A program made the position numbers and the translations under genes. From Alphaproteobacteria bacterium (GTDB lineage Bacteria; Pseudomonadota; Alphaproteobacteria; Rhizobiales; Rhizobiaceae), in contig BOKV01000008.1 of NCBI GenBank assembly GCA_016861165.1, positions 62,001-126,000 on the forward strand: a stretch of DNA of 64,000 nucleotides, given 5' to 3'. The notes beneath the pieces are model-generated. The model was given only the letters and a program-made list of their open reading frames with translations. It was not told the DNA's origin and did not search any database. This document shows, one piece after another, positions 40,441 through 49,113 of the stretch; the stretch's first letter is position 1; each line of letters begins with the position of its first letter.

Positions 40441-40749
40441 ATGAGCAAGAAGACCGCTGCCACCGCGGCAATCCTTGCCGGCGCGATGACCGCGGCCATT
40501 TCGATGGCCGCGTCGACGGCTCCGGCCAATGCCGCCAAGCTGAAGTGCTATGGCGTGGCGCTCGCCGGCCAGAACGACTGCGCCGCCGGGCCCGGCACGA
40601 CCTGCGCCGGTACCTCCAAGGTCGACTACCAGGGCAACTCGTGGAAATATGTCGAGGCCAACAGCTGCGATGAAGTCGTCATCAAGGTCGACGGCCAGCC
40701 CGACCGCATGGGCTCGCCCGAGCCGATCGAGCGCGACCTGCCGTCCTGA
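40441..40749 (+). CDS. bufA1: Bufferin-type (BufA1/DUF2282) RiPP precursor, periplasmic metallophore
   Basis: Sec signal peptide (ANA cleavage region) then [48 protein letters not shown]: 4 conserved Cys, DUF2282 pattern; followed by an MNIO gene. Confidence 0.92.
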   Translation: MSKKTAATAAILAGAMTAAISMAASTAPANAAKLKCYGVALAGQNDCAAGPGTTCAGTSKVDYQGNSWKYVEANSCDEVVIKVDGQPDRMGSPEPIERDLPS

Positions 40750-40781
40750 TCGGCGGCTCCGTCCCTGCGGGAACGAAGCTC

Positions 40782-41705
40782 ATGCAGACCATCCTTTCGG
40801 CCAATCTGCCACCCTCGCGCTTCGTTCCGCGGCCAATCCCGGCTCGTTCCGGGGTTGGCCTCAAGGCCCAGCATGTCGGCGACATCCTGGAGACGGCCGC
40901 CGATATCGGCTTCTTCGAGGTGCATGCCGAGAACTATATGGGCGCCGGCGGCCTGCCGCATGCCCAGTTGCGGGCGATCCGCGAGCGCTATCCGTTGAGC
41001 GTGCACGGCGTCGGCATGTCGATCGGCGGCGAGGGGCGCATCGATCCGCAACATCTGGCGCGGTTCAAGGCGGTCGTCGACCACTACCAGCCCGGCCTGG
41101 TCTCCGAGCACCTGGCCTGGTCGACCCATGACGACGTGTTCTACAACGACCTGCTGCCGCTGCCCTACACCGGCGCGACGCTGGCGCGCATCGTTGACCA
41201 TGTCGGCCAGGTGCAGGAGGCGATCGGCCGGCAGATCCTGATCGAGAACCCTTCGACCTATGTGACCTTCGCCGAATCGACGTGGAGCGAGGTCGACTTC
41301 ATGACCGAGATTGCCAGGCGGTCGGGTTGCGGGCTGCTGCTCGATGTCAACAACGTGTTCGTGTCGGCGGCCAATCACGGCTATGGCGCGCGCGACTACG
41401 TGGCGGCCTACCCGCTCGACCGCGTCCAGGAGATCCATCTCGGCGGCCACGCCAAGGACGCCGACGACGCCGGGCGGCCGCTGCTGATCGATGCCCATGA
41501 CCGCGAGGTCGCCGACGATGTGTGGGCGCTCTACCGCCTGGTGCTGGCGCGCACCGGACCGCTGCCGACCCTGATCGAGTGGGACAACGACGTTCCGGCC
41601 TGGCCGATGCTGGCGGCCGAGGCCGAGCGGGCCGACCGGCTGATCGGCCGCAACCGCCCGCCGGTCCATGTCGGTTTGGCCGGCGTGGCGCTGGTGGCGC
41701 AATGA
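40782..41705 (+). CDS. bufB: MNIO-family (DUF692) multinuclear iron peptide-modifying oxygenase
   Basis: GVGLKAQHVGDILETAADIGFFEVHAENYMGAGGLPHAQLRAIRERYPLSVHGVGMSIGG ... SEHLAWSTHDDVFYNDLLPLPYT ... LIENPSTYVTF ... HLGGHAKD ... LIEWDNDVPAWPML. Confidence 0.95.
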   Translation: MQTILSANLPPSRFVPRPIPARSGVGLKAQHVGDILETAADIGFFEVHAENYMGAGGLPHAQLRAIRERYPLSVHGVGMSIGGEGRIDPQHLARFKAVVDHYQPGLVSEHLAWSTHDDVFYNDLLPLPYTGATLARIVDHVGQVQEAIGRQILIENPSTYVTFAESTWSEVDFMTEIARRSGCGLLLDVNNVFVSAANHGYGARDYVAAYPLDRVQEIHLGGHAKDADDAGRPLLIDAHDREVADDVWALYRLVLARTGPLPTLIEWDNDVPAWPMLAAEAERADRLIGRNRPPVHVGLAGVALVAQ

Positions 41706-42484
41706 CCGGCGTGGCATCCGGCACCGAATCGGGTACTGCGGGCGCCGGCAATGGCGGCTTTGCCGCCGGCCTGCTCGACCCGGATGTCGAGGTGCCGGCC
41801 GAAATCAGCGGCCGCCGGGCGGCCACGCGGCGCTACGGCGTCTATCGCAACAACGTCGTCGTCGGCCTGATCGATGCGCTGAAGGCGGCCTATCCGTCGC
41901 TGCTCGTCATCATGGGCGAGATGAATTTCGCCCGCGTCGGCCGCCATTTTATTGCCGCCCATCCGCCGCGTTCGCCGATGATGCAGGACTTCGGCGCCGG
42001 CTTCGCCGAATTCCTGGCCGGCTTTGCGCCGCTGCGCGGTTCGCCGTTCCTGGCCGATGTCGCCAGGCTGGAGCGGGCCTGGCTCGAAGCCTATCACGCC
42101 GCCGACGCCGCGCCCCTGACCGGCGCCGATCTCGCGGGGCTGGCGCCGGAAGCGATGGCCGGGCTGGTGTTGCCGGCGCATCCGGCACTGGCCGTCATCT
42201 GCTCGGACCACCCGATCGGCGACCTGTTCGCCTATCGTTTCGGCCGGCCGGAGCGGGGGCCTGACCTCGCCGCCAGCCAATCGGCATTGGTGACGCGGCC
42301 CGAGCTGGAGGTGCGCGTGACGATGGTCACGCGGCCGCAGGCCCGCTTCCTCGGCTCGCTGGCGGCCGGGCAGCCGCTCGGCGAGGCAACCGAAGCGACG
42401 CTGGCGGCCGAACCCGAATTCGATCTGGCGACCGCGCTGGCGCTGGCGCTGCAAAGCGGCGCGTTTGTCCGGCCGCTTGCCTGA
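41702..42484 (+). CDS. bufC: BufC/HvfC-family (DUF2063) partner protein
   Basis: ATG overlaps the bufB stop (ATGA). RRAATRRYGVYRNNVVVGLIDALKAAYPSLLVIMGEMNFARVGRHFIAAHPPRSPMMQDFGAGFAEFLAGF. Confidence 0.92.
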   Translation: MTGVASGTESGTAGAGNGGFAAGLLDPDVEVPAEISGRRAATRRYGVYRNNVVVGLIDALKAAYPSLLVIMGEMNFARVGRHFIAAHPPRSPMMQDFGAGFAEFLAGFAPLRGSPFLADVARLERAWLEAYHAADAAPLTGADLAGLAPEAMAGLVLPAHPALAVICSDHPIGDLFAYRFGRPERGPDLAASQSALVTRPELEVRVTMVTRPQARFLGSLAAGQPLGEATEATLAAEPEFDLATALALALQSGAFVRPLA

Positions 42485-42516
42485 GCGGTCCGCGCGGACA
42501 GGAGAGGAACGCACAA

Positions 42517-43119
42517 ATGGTGCTGGTGGGCTGGGCGCGCGATCTCTATGTCGGCTTGTTCGCGTGGCTGGAGAGGCTGGCGGCCGACTGGCTGCTCGGC
42601 CTGGCGGCGCGGTTCGCCTTCCTGGCGGTGCTCTATTTCTATTTCCTCGCCTCGTGGAAGACCAAGACCGGCCCCGGCCTGCTCGGCGCCTTCCGCATTG
42701 AGGACAATGCCTATTACCAGATCGTGCCGTGGGCGGTGGAGGCGGCCGGCGGCGACATCGCTGAGCTGGGGCTGGCGAGCCATCTGATCGTCTTCGCCGG
42801 GACGATGGCCGAACTGATCCTTCCGGCGCTGATCGTCGCCGGGCTGTTCACCCGCGCCGCCGCGCTCGGCATGATCGTCTTCGTGATCGTGCAGTCATGG
42901 GTCGACATCCGCTTCCATGGAGTTGACGCCCAGACCGCCGGCGCATGGTTCGACCGGTTCTCCGATTCGCTGATCGCCGACCAGCGCCTGCTGTGGGGCT
43001 TTCTGCTGCTGTTCCTGGCGGTCAAGGGCGCCGGCGCCGTGTCGCTCGACCATCTGCTGAAGCTTAATCCCGCCGAGCGGCATGGCGAGGCGGACAAGAT
43101 GACGCGACACAACAAATAG
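42517..43119 (+). CDS. bufD: DoxX-family membrane protein of the bufferin operon (BufD-like)
   Basis: TM-rich; AALGMIVFVIVQSWVDIRFHGVDAQTAGAWFDRFSDSLIADQRLLWGFLLLFLAVKGAGAVSLDHLL. Last ~20 residues derive from repeat copy F. Confidence 0.85.
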   Translation: MVLVGWARDLYVGLFAWLERLAADWLLGLAARFAFLAVLYFYFLASWKTKTGPGLLGAFRIEDNAYYQIVPWAVEAAGGDIAELGLASHLIVFAGTMAELILPALIVAGLFTRAAALGMIVFVIVQSWVDIRFHGVDAQTAGAWFDRFSDSLIADQRLLWGFLLLFLAVKGAGAVSLDHLLKLNPAERHGEADKMTRHNK

Positions 43120-43139
43120 ATAGAGCAAAATCCGATTGA
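43061..43139 (+). repeat. Dispersed bipartite palindromic repeat, copy F (3' arm truncated)
   Basis: agcttaatcccgccgagcggcatggcgaggcggacaagatgacgcgacacaacaaatagatagagcaaaatccgattgat: matches the consensus, then loses the returning hairpin arm. Confidence 0.88.
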
Positions 43140-43165
43140 TGGTGGCGCGGCGGCGAGCCCGCGTG

Positions 43166-43193
43166 AAAAAGGGCGCCGGCCTCGGCGCCCTTT
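43166..43193 (-). terminator. Rho-independent terminator downstream of hsp20
   Basis: Minus strand GGGCGCCgaggccGGCGCCCttttt, 20 nt after the hsp20 stop. Confidence 0.8.
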
Positions 43194-43214
43194 CGGTTGA
43201 GGCTGGCGACCGGC

Positions 43215-43682
43215 TCAGGCGGCCGCCTTGCCCTCGATCTGCCTGGTCTTGCCGTTGGCCTTGCCGATCTCGATCTTGCGCGGCTTCATCGCCTCGGGAA
43301 TCTCGCGCACGAGATCGATGTGGAGCAGGCCGTTCTCGAGGCTGGCCGAGCGGACCTCGACATGGTCGGCGAGCTGGAAGCGGCGCTCGAAGCTGCGCGC
43401 GGCGATGCCGCGGAACAGCACCTCCTTGCCTTCCTCATCCTGGGACTCGGTCTTCTCGCCGCGCACGACCAGCGAGTTCTCGCGCGATTCGATGTTGAGC
43501 TCAGCCTCGCTGAAACCCGCCACCGCCATGGAGATGCGGTAGGCGTTGTCGCCGGTGCGCTCGATGTTGTAGGGCGGATAGGTCGGCGCCGCATCGGGCT
43601 GGGTCAGGCTGTCCAGCATCGAGAACAGGCGGTCGAAGCCGACGGTCGAACGATAGAGGGGGGCGAAATCGATGGCACGCAT
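43215..43682 (-). CDS. ibpA: Small heat-shock protein, Hsp20/IbpA family
   Basis: MRAIDFAPLYRSTVGFDRLFSMLDSLTQPDAAPTYPPYNIERTGDNAYRISMAVAGFSEAELNIESRENSLVVRGEK. Confidence 0.96.
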   Translation of the reverse strand: MRAIDFAPLYRSTVGFDRLFSMLDSLTQPDAAPTYPPYNIERTGDNAYRISMAVAGFSEAELNIESRENSLVVRGEKTESQDEEGKEVLFRGIAARSFERRFQLADHVEVRSASLENGLLHIDLVREIPEAMKPRKIEIGKANGKTRQIEGKAAA

Positions 43683-43683
43683 G

Positions 43684-43763
43684 TCAAGTCCTCCTTTGAA
43701 GCGACTCAAGCGTCGAGTTTGCGGTCTTCGCCGGGTATCCGCCCGCGTCGGGGCCGGACACCC
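43684..43763 (-). promoter_or_regulatory. ROSE-type RNA thermometer in the hsp20 5'UTR
   Basis: RNA UUGAGUC-g-CUUC-AAA-GGAG-GACUUGA directly before AUG: SD GGAGGA sequestered, single bulged G in a UCGCU (UYGCU-type) box; second upstream hairpin GGGUGUCCGgCCC...GGGCGGAUACCC. Confidence 0.75.
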
Positions 43764-43955
43764 ATGGTTGCGGACCCGCGATGGCGTCCGCGGCAATCGA
43801 TTTGGGATCGCGGGCGGTTAATTTCAAGGCCGGACACGGCCGCGATTGCGAGCGCCGCGCTGCTCGAACACTGCTTCAAGCCGGCGCTTGTCGGCGTACC
43901 GTCCTGCCTGTAGGAGAGTGCCGGTCATTGAGCAACGGGCGGCGGCGCCGAAACA

Positions 43956-44906
43956 ATGCAACTCTTCGAAAGTCCCGACAATCCGATGCCGCCCGATCCA
44001 CTGAGCGGCGCGGTGCGGACCCCTGACGGGATCAACCTGCGCTACGCGCGCTGGCGCACGCTGCGCCCGCCGGCCAAGGGAACGATCGTGCTGCTGCACG
44101 GGCGCACCGAATACATCGAGAAGATGTATGAGACGGTCAGCGATCTGCGCGGCATGGGTTTCGAGGTGCTCACCTTCGACTGGCGCGGCCAGGGCGGCTC
44201 CGACCGCCTGCTCGGCGACCGGCGCCGCGGCCATGTCGACAGCTTCCGCCAGTATGTCACCGACCTCGACACGGTCATGAACGAGGTGGTGCTGCCCGAC
44301 TGCCGGGCCCCGTTCTTCATCCTCGCCCATTCGACCGGCGGGCTGGTGGCGCTGCTCGCCGCGCCGGGCCTCGGCAACCGGATCGAGCGCATGGTGCTGA
44401 CATCCCCGCTCATCCGTTTCGGCGAAACCGCGCTGCCGCAGCCGGCGCTGAAAGTGCTGGCCGGCCTCATGTGCACCTTCGGGCTCGGCACGCTGCCGCT
44501 GTCGCGCCGGGCCAATCCCCATGCGGAGCAGCGCTTCGCCAACAATCGGCTGACCTCCGACACGCGCCGCTTCACGCGCAATGTCGACTTCGCCGCCGGC
44601 CATCCGGAGCTCGGCATCGCCGGTCCGACGGCGGCATGGATATTCGCCGCCTGCCAGGCGATGGACATCGTCGACGATCCCGACTTCATCGCGTCGATCG
44701 CGGTGCCGACGCTGCTGGTCGCCGCCGGCAACGACAAGGTCGTCTCCACCCGCGCCATCGAGGAACTCGGCCTGCGCATGCGGTCGGGGCGGACGGTGAC
44801 GGTTGCCGGCGCGCGCCACGAGCTCCTGCAGGAGCGCGATGTCTATCGCCAGCAGCTGCTGGCGGCGGTCGCCGCCTTCATACCCGGCACCAGCCCGGTC
44901 GCCTGA
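43956..44906 (+). CDS. Alpha/beta hydrolase (lysophospholipase-like)
   Basis: GTIVLLHGRTEYIEKMYETVSDLRGMGFEVLTFDWRGQGGSDRLLGDRRRGHVDSF ... ILAHSTGGLVALL (nucleophile elbow). Confidence 0.9.
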   Translation: MQLFESPDNPMPPDPLSGAVRTPDGINLRYARWRTLRPPAKGTIVLLHGRTEYIEKMYETVSDLRGMGFEVLTFDWRGQGGSDRLLGDRRRGHVDSFRQYVTDLDTVMNEVVLPDCRAPFFILAHSTGGLVALLAAPGLGNRIERMVLTSPLIRFGETALPQPALKVLAGLMCTFGLGTLPLSRRANPHAEQRFANNRLTSDTRRFTRNVDFAAGHPELGIAGPTAAWIFAACQAMDIVDDPDFIASIAVPTLLVAAGNDKVVSTRAIEELGLRMRSGRTVTVAGARHELLQERDVYRQQLLAAVAAFIPGTSPVA

Positions 44907-45683
44907 TCAGGCCAGGACCTCCAGCGCGCGGGCGTGGATGGCGCCGTTGGCGGCCGCGACGATCCGCCCGCCGTCGACCGCGCAGGCGCCTTCCCAGGTG
45001 GTGACGACGCCGCCGGCCTGTTCGATGAGCGGAATGAGCGGGGCGATGTCGTAGGATTTGAGGTCGCATTCGACCACCAGGTCGACATGGCCGGCCGCCA
45101 GCATGGCATAGGCATAGCAGTCGAAGCCGTAGCGGGCGAGCCGCACCTGCTCCTCGAGCCGGCGATAGCGCGCCAGATCGTCGCCGGCAAACAGCGCCGG
45201 CGTCGTCGTCATCAGCTTGGCCTGCGCCAGCGCGGCGACCGGGCTGGTGGAAAGCCGCGTGCGGCTCTGCCGGCGGCAGTGGAAGCTGCCGGCGCCGTCG
45301 GCGATGAACAGTTCGTCGGTGTAGGGCTGGTGCATGAGCCCGGCCACCGGCACGCCGTTGCGGGTGAGCCCGATGAGCGTGCCCCAGCTCGGCAGCCCGC
45401 AGATGAAGGCGCGCGTGCCGTCGACCGGATCGATGTGCCAGCAATATTCGGCGTCGGGGTTGGTCGCCGCCTCCTCCTCGCCGAGGATGCCGTGGTCGGG
45501 ATAGCGCTCGCCGATCAGGGCGCGGATCGCCTTTTCGGCGGCCCGGTCGGCCTCGGTGACCGGATCGAAGCCGCTTTCGAGCTTGTTGTCGACCGCCAGG
45601 CGCATGCGGAAGCGCGGCAGCGTCTCGCGCGCCGCCGCGTCACACAGCTCGCGCATGAAGGCTTCGATGTCACCTGGCAGCAT
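44907..45683 (-). CDS. hisN: Inositol-monophosphatase-family, probable histidinol-phosphatase
   Basis: DPVTEADRAAEKAIRALIGERYPDHGILGEEEA...WHIDPVDGTRAFICGLPSWGTLIGL...; IMPase metal motifs. Upstream in-frame start 45737 possible. Confidence 0.88.
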   Translation of the reverse strand: MLPGDIEAFMRELCDAAARETLPRFRMRLAVDNKLESGFDPVTEADRAAEKAIRALIGERYPDHGILGEEEAATNPDAEYCWHIDPVDGTRAFICGLPSWGTLIGLTRNGVPVAGLMHQPYTDELFIADGAGSFHCRRQSRTRLSTSPVAALAQAKLMTTTPALFAGDDLARYRRLEEQVRLARYGFDCYAYAMLAAGHVDLVVECDLKSYDIAPLIPLIEQAGGVVTTWEGACAVDGGRIVAAANGAIHARALEVLA

Positions 45684-45722
45684 CGCGTTCCCGATGTCTC
45701 GTTGGCGGTCCGAAATCGACGC

Positions 45723-45750
45723 TTGACTTTTTTGCAATGCAAAATAATTT
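45723..45750 (+). promoter_or_regulatory. Sigma-70-like promoter of the candidate sRNA
   Basis: TTGACT-N16-TAATTT on the plus strand, in an unusually AT-rich stretch. Confidence 0.6.
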
Positions 45751-45756
45751 GTGCAT

Positions 45757-45835
45757 TGCGATATGCGAATATCGCTGCCCTCCTAGGGCGTTTCCTCCCA
45801 GACTTCGGCCGCACTGCCAAGTGCGGTCTTTTTTT
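45757..45835 (+). ncRNA. Candidate trans-acting sRNA (~79 nt), MmgR/alpha-r8-like
   Basis: Promoter plus hairpin gcgatat-gcga-atatcgc, hairpin ccct-cct-aggg, single-stranded gUUUCCUCCCAgac, and terminator ccgcact-gcca-agtgcggTCTTTTTTT; no plus-strand CDS explains the terminator. Confidence 0.7.
45809..45835 (+). terminator. Rho-independent terminator of the sRNA
   Basis: CCGCACT GCCA AGTGCGG TCTTTTTTT. Confidence 0.85.
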
Positions 45836-45855
45836 GCCGCCCGGGTGCGACGGCG

Positions 45856-46743
45856 CTATTCGGCGGCCAGCGGCTGGCTGCCGGCAAGGCCCGCATCCGG
45901 TATCGACACCAGGCGCTGGACGAATCGGGCGATATCGGCGGCGAGCCGGGCGAAATGGTCGTTCCGTTCGAGCGTCGTCTCGTCCATGTACAGGCCGCGG
46001 TTGATTTCGATCTGGATGGCGTGGACGCCGTTGTCCGGTCGGCCGTAATGCTCGGTTATGAAGCCGCCGGCATAGGGCTTGTTGATCTCGACGGCATAGC
46101 CGAGATCGGTCAGGAATTCGCTGGCGGCCCAGGTGATCTGCGGGGCGCAGCTGGTGGCATAGCGATCGCCGAGCACGAAGTCCGGCCGGCCGCGGGTGCC
46201 CTGGCGGGCCGACGGCATCGAATGGCAATCGACCAGGACGGCAAAGCCGAAGGTGACGTGAGTGGCGGCCAGCAGGCGGCGCAGCGCCGCGTGATAGGGG
46301 CGGTAGAGCGCCTCGATGCGGTCGAAGGCCTCGGCCACCTGCAGTTTGGCCCCGTAGATGTCCTCGGTCTCCGAGACGATGCGCGCGATGGTGCCCAGTC
46401 CGCCGGCAACCCGCATGGAGCGCGCGTTGACGAAGGGCGGCAGCGGGCCGTCGAACATCTTGGGATCGAGTTCGTAGGGCTCGCGGTTGACGTCGAGATA
46501 GGCGCGCGGGAAGTTGGCCGCCAACAGCGGTGCCCCGCAGGGGACCGCGCAGGCGAACAGTTCGTCGACCAGGAAGTCCTCCGACTTGCGGATCGCCTGG
46601 CGACTCAGCCGCGAAGCGGCAAGGAAGTCCGCCGGATAGGTCCGGCCGCTGTGGGGGGAATCGAACACGAACGGCACCCGCTGCTCGGCCGGCTGCAGCA
46701 GGGTGAGGGGGCGGTCCCGCAAGGCCTCGTCGGTGGTCGTCAT
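45856..46743 (-). CDS. N-formylglutamate amidohydrolase family
   Basis: VPFVFDSPHSGRTYPADFLAASRL ... AVLVDCHSMPS ... GRPDNGVHAIQIEINRGLYMDE. Confidence 0.92.
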   Translation of the reverse strand: MTTTDEALRDRPLTLLQPAEQRVPFVFDSPHSGRTYPADFLAASRLSRQAIRKSEDFLVDELFACAVPCGAPLLAANFPRAYLDVNREPYELDPKMFDGPLPPFVNARSMRVAGGLGTIARIVSETEDIYGAKLQVAEAFDRIEALYRPYHAALRRLLAATHVTFGFAVLVDCHSMPSARQGTRGRPDFVLGDRYATSCAPQITWAASEFLTDLGYAVEINKPYAGGFITEHYGRPDNGVHAIQIEINRGLYMDETTLERNDHFARLAADIARFVQRLVSIPDAGLAGSQPLAAE

Positions 46744-46945
46744 CGCCTTCCGAAAGAATTGCCGGTGCCAGCCGGCGAGGCCGGCACCGGGTGGGATTGC
46801 GTTCAATCTGGCAGCTTGCGGAGCGGCTGTCCATTGCCGCCACGAAGGCGCCTTCACTTCGTGTTTACCCTGTTCATGGCTTAGATTAACTTGCGAATCG
46901 CGGCGGGGACGGCGGTCTCCGGTTGGGCACCGAGTTCGACGGGTC

Positions 46946-47308
46946 ATGAAGAAAATCCTGCTTGCCGAAGACGACAACGACATGCGCCGGTTCCTCGAAA
47001 AGGCGCTGATCAAGGCCGGCTATTCGGTGGTGGCGTTCGACAACGGGGCGAGCGCCTACGACCGGCTGCGCGAGGAGCCGTTCTCGCTGCTGCTGACCGA
47101 CATCGTCATGCCGGAGATGGACGGCATCGAGCTGGCCCGCCGCGCCACCGAGATCGACCCGGACCTCAAGGTGATGTTCATCACCGGCTTTGCCGCGGTG
47201 GCGCTCAACCCGGATTCGAATGCGCCGAAGGACGCCAAGGTCCTGTCGAAGCCGTTCCACCTGCGCGACCTCGTCAACGAGGTCGAGAAGATGCTGGCCG
47301 CCGCCTGA
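46946..47308 (+). CDS. cpdR: Single-domain response regulator CpdR
   Basis: MKKILLAEDDNDMRRFLEKALIKAGYSVVAFDNGASAYDRLREEPFSLLLTDIVMPEMDGIELARRATEIDPDLKVMFITGFAAVALNPDSNAPKDAKVLSKPFHLRDLVNEVEKMLAAA: matches the rhizobial CpdR1 pattern. Confidence 0.95.
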   Translation: MKKILLAEDDNDMRRFLEKALIKAGYSVVAFDNGASAYDRLREEPFSLLLTDIVMPEMDGIELARRATEIDPDLKVMFITGFAAVALNPDSNAPKDAKVLSKPFHLRDLVNEVEKMLAAA

Positions 47309-47444
47309 GACGCCGGCCGGCGTTTCGCGGCCTTGTTGCCCGGTATCTTGCGGGCGGCGCGACGACGCCATTGCGTCGCCCACCGCGCCCCCACTGCGCT
47401 ATTGACGGCCGGCGCGGTTCTGTGGTCTATCGCCCTCACATGAC

Positions 47445-47519
<75 letters not shown>

Positions 47520-47530
47520 TCTCCCAGGGC

Positions 47531-47610
47531 CGAATCCCGCCGCGCGGCAAGGTGGGACGCGACAAACAACAAGATGGAACAAGCCCCGCTCCCGCCGGAT
47601 CGGATTCCGC
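47531..47610 (+). repeat. Dispersed bipartite palindromic repeat, copy G (most degenerate)
   Basis: cgaatcccgccgcgcggcaaggtgggacgcgacaaacaacaagatggaacaagccccgctcccgccggatcggattccgcc; ordered motifs preserved. Lies between the tRNA-Val 3' end and the MFS stop. Confidence 0.6.
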
Positions 47611-47611
47611 C

Positions 47612-49054
47612 CTATGCCGGCAGCTCGTAGCGGCGGCTGCGCACCCAGGGCAGCAGCGCCAAGCCGATCACGAACAGCGCGATGATCGGCGTCACGCCGA
47701 TGCGCTGGGCGTCCTGCGGGCTCAGTCCGAAGGCCTCCTGCGCGAAGAAGGCGGTGACCAGCGCGATCGATATCGGTCCGATGAAGGTCGTCGCCTTGCC
47801 CGACAGCGCATAGAGGCCGAAGGCCTCGGTCACGCGCTCGCGGTCGACCTGGTCGACCAGGAGCGTGCGCGAGGCCGCCTGGATCGAGCCGCCCGCCGCC
47901 CCGATCACGCAGCCGGCGATGTAGAAGGTGATGTCGGGCAGGCTGCTCACCTCGCCCGCCGTCGCGATGGTGACGAACAGCACCTGCGTGTCGGTGGTCG
48001 AGATCACCAGGATGCAGCACGCCGTCAGCGTCAGCGCGCAGAAAGCGACCACCGCGCGCGGGCCGTAGCGCTGGTCGGCGATGCCGCCGAACCAGGCGCC
48101 GACGGCGCCGGTCAGGTTGGCGAGGATGCCGAATATGCCGATCTGGATGATCGACCAGCCGAGCACGCCGGCCGCGTAGATGCCGCCGAACGTGTAGAGC
48201 GCGTTGAGCGCGTCGCGGTAGAACATGGAGGAGATCAGGAAGGAGAAGTAGCTGCGCTCTGACGGCAGGTTGCGCAGCGTCCGGCCGAGCTGGGCGAGTC
48301 CCTTGCGGATCGCGCCGGCGATCGACGGCTTGCGCGCCACGTCGGGCGTGAACAGGAACATCGGCAGCACGAACACCGCGTACCACAGCGCCGTCAGCGG
48401 CCCGGCGGCGCGGTCGCCCTCGCGAAGGCCGGGATCGAGGCCGAGGATCGGCTGCAGCCCCAGCAAGGTGCGGCCCGTCTCCGGCGAGGCCGACATGAAG
48501 CCGAGCACCAGCACCAGCGAGATGAGCCCGCCGAGATAGCCGAGCCCCCAGGCCGAGCCCGACAGGCGCCCGAGCTCGGCGCGCGGCACCAGATGCGGCA
48601 TCATCGCGTTGTTGAAGACGGCGGCATATTCCATGCCGAACACGGCGAGCGCGATGACGACCATGAGCCAGCCGAGGCTCTCCATGCCCGGCGTGGCGAA
48701 CCACAGCGCCCAGCAGGCGGCGACGCCGACAATCGAAAAGGCGAGGACCCACGGCTTGCGCGGTCCGGTCAGGTCGGCGATGGCGCCGAGCACCGGCGAG
48801 GTCAGCGCGATCAGGAAGCCGCCGATCCCGGCCGCCCAGCCCCACATCTCCTGGCCGGTCGCCGAATCGGGCGCCACCGAGGCGGCGAAATAGGGCGCGA
48901 AGACGAAGGTGATGATCAGCGTGTGGAAGGGCTGCTGGGCCCAGTCGAACAGCATCCAGCCCCAGATGCCGCGCCGGCTCGCCCGCGCCTCGGCGGCCAC
49001 GCCCTGCGTCATTTCCCCGCTCGCCATCGTCTCGCTCCCGTGCCTGCCCGCCAC
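47612..49054 (-). CDS. MFS transporter, UMF1/Atg22-like family
   Basis: RRGIWGWMLFDWAQQPFHTLIITFVFAPYFAA..., SPVLGAIADLTGPRKPW; 12 TM segments. Confidence 0.9.
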   Translation of the reverse strand: MAGRHGSETMASGEMTQGVAAEARASRRGIWGWMLFDWAQQPFHTLIITFVFAPYFAASVAPDSATGQEMWGWAAGIGGFLIALTSPVLGAIADLTGPRKPWVLAFSIVGVAACWALWFATPGMESLGWLMVVIALAVFGMEYAAVFNNAMMPHLVPRAELGRLSGSAWGLGYLGGLISLVLVLGFMSASPETGRTLLGLQPILGLDPGLREGDRAAGPLTALWYAVFVLPMFLFTPDVARKPSIAGAIRKGLAQLGRTLRNLPSERSYFSFLISSMFYRDALNALYTFGGIYAAGVLGWSIIQIGIFGILANLTGAVGAWFGGIADQRYGPRAVVAFCALTLTACCILVISTTDTQVLFVTIATAGEVSSLPDITFYIAGCVIGAAGGSIQAASRTLLVDQVDRERVTEAFGLYALSGKATTFIGPISIALVTAFFAQEAFGLSPQDAQRIGVTPIIALFVIGLALLPWVRSRRYELPA

Positions 49055-49113
49055 CTGGCGCGCGGCGACTATGGCAGGCTTTTGTGACGGGTGCCACTAC
49101 GCCGGCAGCGCCT

